Program-made: the position numbers and the translations under genes | In this document: piece after piece, positions 6,933 through 8,383 of the stretch | Position numbering within the stretch: position 1 is the first letter of the stretch | Layout of the letters: each line of letters begins with the position of its first letter | Notes under the pieces: model-generated | What the model was told of the DNA's origin: nothing | Seen by the model: the letters and a program-made list of their open reading frames with translations, nothing else | The model's database searches: none | NCBI GenBank assembly: GCA_027083915.1 | Contig: JALWML010000011.1 | Coordinates: forward strand, 1-8,383 | Length of the DNA stretch: 8,383 nucleotides | DNA from: Lysobacterales bacterium | Lineage (GTDB): Bacteria; Pseudomonadota; Gammaproteobacteria; Xanthomonadales; Marinicellaceae | Direction of reading: 5' to 3'

Positions 6933-7379
6933 CTATTTTTGAGGAATTATGACATATTTCGCTTTCATTGTACTAAATAAAACATTTTCTGCATTAACTA
7001 ACTTAATTTCACAATTAATACGCTGATGTTTACCTGTGTTAATTTTTTCTTTAACCTTATCAAAATTATATGACTCAACAAATGTAGCAACAATAATCAA
7101 ATCTTGAAACAAGGCTTTATTCCAATGCGTTTGGTTCTTATGAATAACAATATCTGCATCGATCGATTTCTCAATACAAGAAAGCTTTATCAAAGACCAG
7201 GCACAGATTATCATCAAAGCCGAACTACTACCCCCAAAAACACTGCCCTTATCATTGATGTTATTCGTCAGTGGAGCCTGCACGGTTAATGTGTCATTAC
7301 TAAAATCAGTGATTTGCATAGCCATATCACAAGTTAAAGGGATATCCCTATACAATTGTTGCTGAAACGATTTTATCAT
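6933..7379 (-). CDS. YiiD C-terminal-type hotdog thioesterase-like protein
   Basis: The 148-residue protein is a single hotdog domain resembling the YiiD_C family (putative thioesterase domain found at the C-terminus of E. coli YiiD/FabY-like acetyltransferase fusions and as stand-alone proteins). The key segment is NNINDKGSVFGGSSSALMII (39-58), the conserved loop and central helix that holds the active-site region. Strands follow at about 75-80, 93-104 and 119-144. By analogy it may hydrolyse or bind acyl-CoA or acyl-ACP thioesters in the cytosol; substrate unknown. It has no acetyltransferase domain. It is 21 nt downstream of the small secreted protein gene and 8 nt upstream of the lipoprotein gene, consistent with one operon. 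No clear Shine-Dalgarno is seen before the ATG, where the spacer has a short GTTA/TAAC inverted repeat. Confidence 0.82.
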   Translation of the reverse strand: MIKSFQQQLYRDIPLTCDMAMQITDFSNDTLTVQAPLTNNINDKGSVFGGSSSALMIICAWSLIKLSCIEKSIDADIVIHKNQTHWNKALFQDLIIVATFVESYNFDKVKEKINTGKHQRINCEIKLVNAENVLFSTMKAKYVIIPQK

Positions 7380-7400
7380 GAAGTTATAAGTAACAAGGGG

Positions 7401-7646
7401 TTAATCGGTGGCACTATGAGGTATCAACATTTTAAAAGAACTTAAATAGCTGGATTTGCTTTTTGTTGCTTTGATTTTGGAATTTTTCTTAATGGCATTA
7501 TTAGTTGAGGTTTTTTCGGAAGATAATGGTAATTTATTCGAATCTTCAGACACAAACCCATCACAACTGCCAATATCTTGTGCATGAGAATTAACAGCAA
7601 GAAATAACAGAAGCACAGCAAATATTTTCAAATAAGGTTTAATCAT
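7401..7646 (-). CDS. Small secreted Lys/Ser-rich protein, unknown
   Basis: An 81-residue product with a clear Sec signal peptide (MIKPYLKIFAVLLLFLAVNS, cleavage likely at SHA/QD, position 22/23). The mature part is about 59 residues, hydrophilic, rich in Ser, Lys, Asn and Thr, with a single Cys at residue 28 and a basic low-complexity stretch (about 53-66). No recognised domain. The convincing signal peptide and its position 21 nt upstream of the hotdog gene on the same strand argue that it is real and is the first gene of the four-gene cluster ending in folB. No Shine-Dalgarno is evident. A truncated remnant of a longer gene is possible but not shown. Confidence 0.65.
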   Translation of the reverse strand: MIKPYLKIFAVLLLFLAVNSHAQDIGSCDGFVSEDSNKLPLSSEKTSTNNAIKKNSKIKATKSKSSYLSSFKMLIPHSATD

Positions 7647-7648
7647 AG

Positions 7649-7654
7649 TATAAT
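7649..7654 (+). promoter_or_regulatory. Consensus -10 hexamer upstream of the LytS/AlgZ-like kinase
   Basis: A perfect TATAAT lies in the 94-bp divergent gap (7647-7740) between the small secreted protein gene and the kinase. The region 17 bp upstream has only a poor -35 (about TTTCAA), inside the opposite gene. Start near 7661 would leave an 80-nt leader. A second -10-like word, TACAAT at 7722-7727, is too close to the ATG for a normal leader. Confidence 0.3.
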
Positions 7655-7740
7655 TCTAGCAACAACGACTACTATCGTAAATACTTTTAAACGCAAATAG
7701 CTGTGTTTTTTCACTATTCACTACAATAAATCCATATTTA

Positions 7741-8383
7741 ATGCAGAATATCAACTCAACACAAATGCCTTGGCTCACTGATTTTTGTAATAATTTACGA
7801 ATTTTTATTTCAATTATTGTGATACAAATTGCGGTCTTTATTTATTCATTTGGTTTTTTATCATTTGATTTTGAGTACTTGCGTAAATTATCAATTTTAA
7901 CTTTATTAGCTCAACTTGTTGGCATTACCCTATTGATTGTTTTGTGCAAATTACGTTCATTTTTAAATAAATTTGATGTTGTTTTTGGGGTGTTAGCATT
8001 AACCCTATTGATTGTATTTATTACGACCATTTTAGCTCAAATCATTGGTTATTTAGATTTACAACTTACCTTTAACTTATTTGATGACCAACATGCTGTT
8101 AATTTTATCAATTTTAAATTAACCATTGCTTCTATTATCATTTGCTTGGCATTAATTCGTTATTTTTACATTCAAGATCAATACAACCGACAAATTCAAT
8201 CCCTTTCTGATGCACGAATTGGTGCATTACAAGCCCGAATTAAACCTCATTTTTTGTTCAACAGCCTTAATTCAATAGCCTCACTAATTTCTATAGATTC
8301 GACTCGTGCTGAAAAAGCGGTTACAGACTTCTCTAGCCTCATGCGCCGAACCTTCACCTATAAAGACAAAACAATTACTATCG
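7741..8383 (+). CDS. LytS/AlgZ-like membrane sensor histidine kinase (3' end cut by window edge)
   Basis: The first 214 residues are visible. Four hydrophobic TM segments lie at about 20-40, 50-69, 79-103 and 125-145, with short loops and no large periplasmic domain. The start of the His_kinase (PF06580) domain follows: GALQARIKPHFLFNSLNSIA (161-180), with H170 in the PHFLFNSLN signature as the probable phosphoacceptor. The segment after it (RAEKAVTDFSSLMRRTF) also fits the family. The ATPase domain would lie beyond the right edge. Such kinases normally pair with a LytTR-type DNA-binding response regulator encoded next door, as in AlgZ-AlgR of Pseudomonas, so one is expected just downstream. 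The ATG at 7741 is chosen; Met9 (7765) is a weaker alternative, and neither has a clear Shine-Dalgarno. It is divergent from the folB cluster. Confidence 0.88.
   Translation, partial: MQNINSTQMPWLTDFCNNLRIFISIIVIQIAVFIYSFGFLSFDFEYLRKLSILTLLAQLVGITLLIVLCKLRSFLNKFDVVFGVLALTLLIVFITTILAQIIGYLDLQLTFNLFDDQHAVNFINFKLTIASIIICLALIRYFYIQDQYNRQIQSLSDARIGALQARIKPHFLFNSLNSIASLISIDSTRAEKAVTDFSSLMRRTFTYKDKTITI

Overview
The window looks like chromosomal DNA from a low-GC, Gram-negative bacterium. I judge it most likely a marine or environmental gammaproteobacterium. The evidence is an Oar-type TonB-dependent receptor, a PilS-like sensor kinase, a proteobacterial FolB, a YiiD-C-type hotdog protein and a lipobox lipoprotein. 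The receptor, PhoD and kinase combination recalls Marinicella-like lineages, but this is inference from general protein character and not a database match. No rRNA, tRNA, insertion sequence, CRISPR array or phage gene was seen. Every gene looks intact except the two cut by the window edges.

Layout. (1) Positions 1-3075, minus strand: a large Oar/carboxypeptidase-regulatory-type TonB-dependent outer-membrane receptor, complete at its N-terminus and probably missing only a few C-terminal residues. (2) Positions 3076-3296: a divergent intergenic region. It holds a good sigma70-like promoter reading rightward (TTGACA-18-CATAAT), an imperfect 28-bp palindrome just after its predicted start point, and a strong Shine-Dalgarno for the receptor. 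(3) Positions 3297-6159, plus strand: a two-gene unit of a secreted PhoD-like metallophosphatase/phosphodiesterase overlapping a six-TM, PAS-containing PilS/NtrB-like histidine kinase by 11 nt. The kinase has no adjacent response regulator and a degenerate ATP-binding G1 box. (4) Positions 6156-7646, minus strand: a compact four-gene cluster. In transcription order it encodes a small secreted protein, a YiiD-C hotdog thioesterase-like protein, a small lipoprotein and dihydroneopterin aldolase (folB). Its last stop codon overlaps the kinase stop in a shared palindromic TTAA. (5) Positions 7741-8383, plus strand: the N-terminal part of a second membrane kinase, of the LytS/AlgZ (His_kinase, PF06580) type, running off the right edge.

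How the parts may work together. The receptor and the PhoD phosphatase are divergent and share a control region. This fits joint regulation of an outer-membrane import or export function with periplasmic phosphate-ester processing, but that link is inference. The phosphatase and kinase are tightly coupled by gene overlap, so the kinase may sense an envelope state related to phosphatase activity and signal to an unlinked regulator. The folB cluster mixes folate synthesis with envelope proteins of unknown role. Shine-Dalgarno sequences are weak or absent for most genes here; the receptor is the clear exception.
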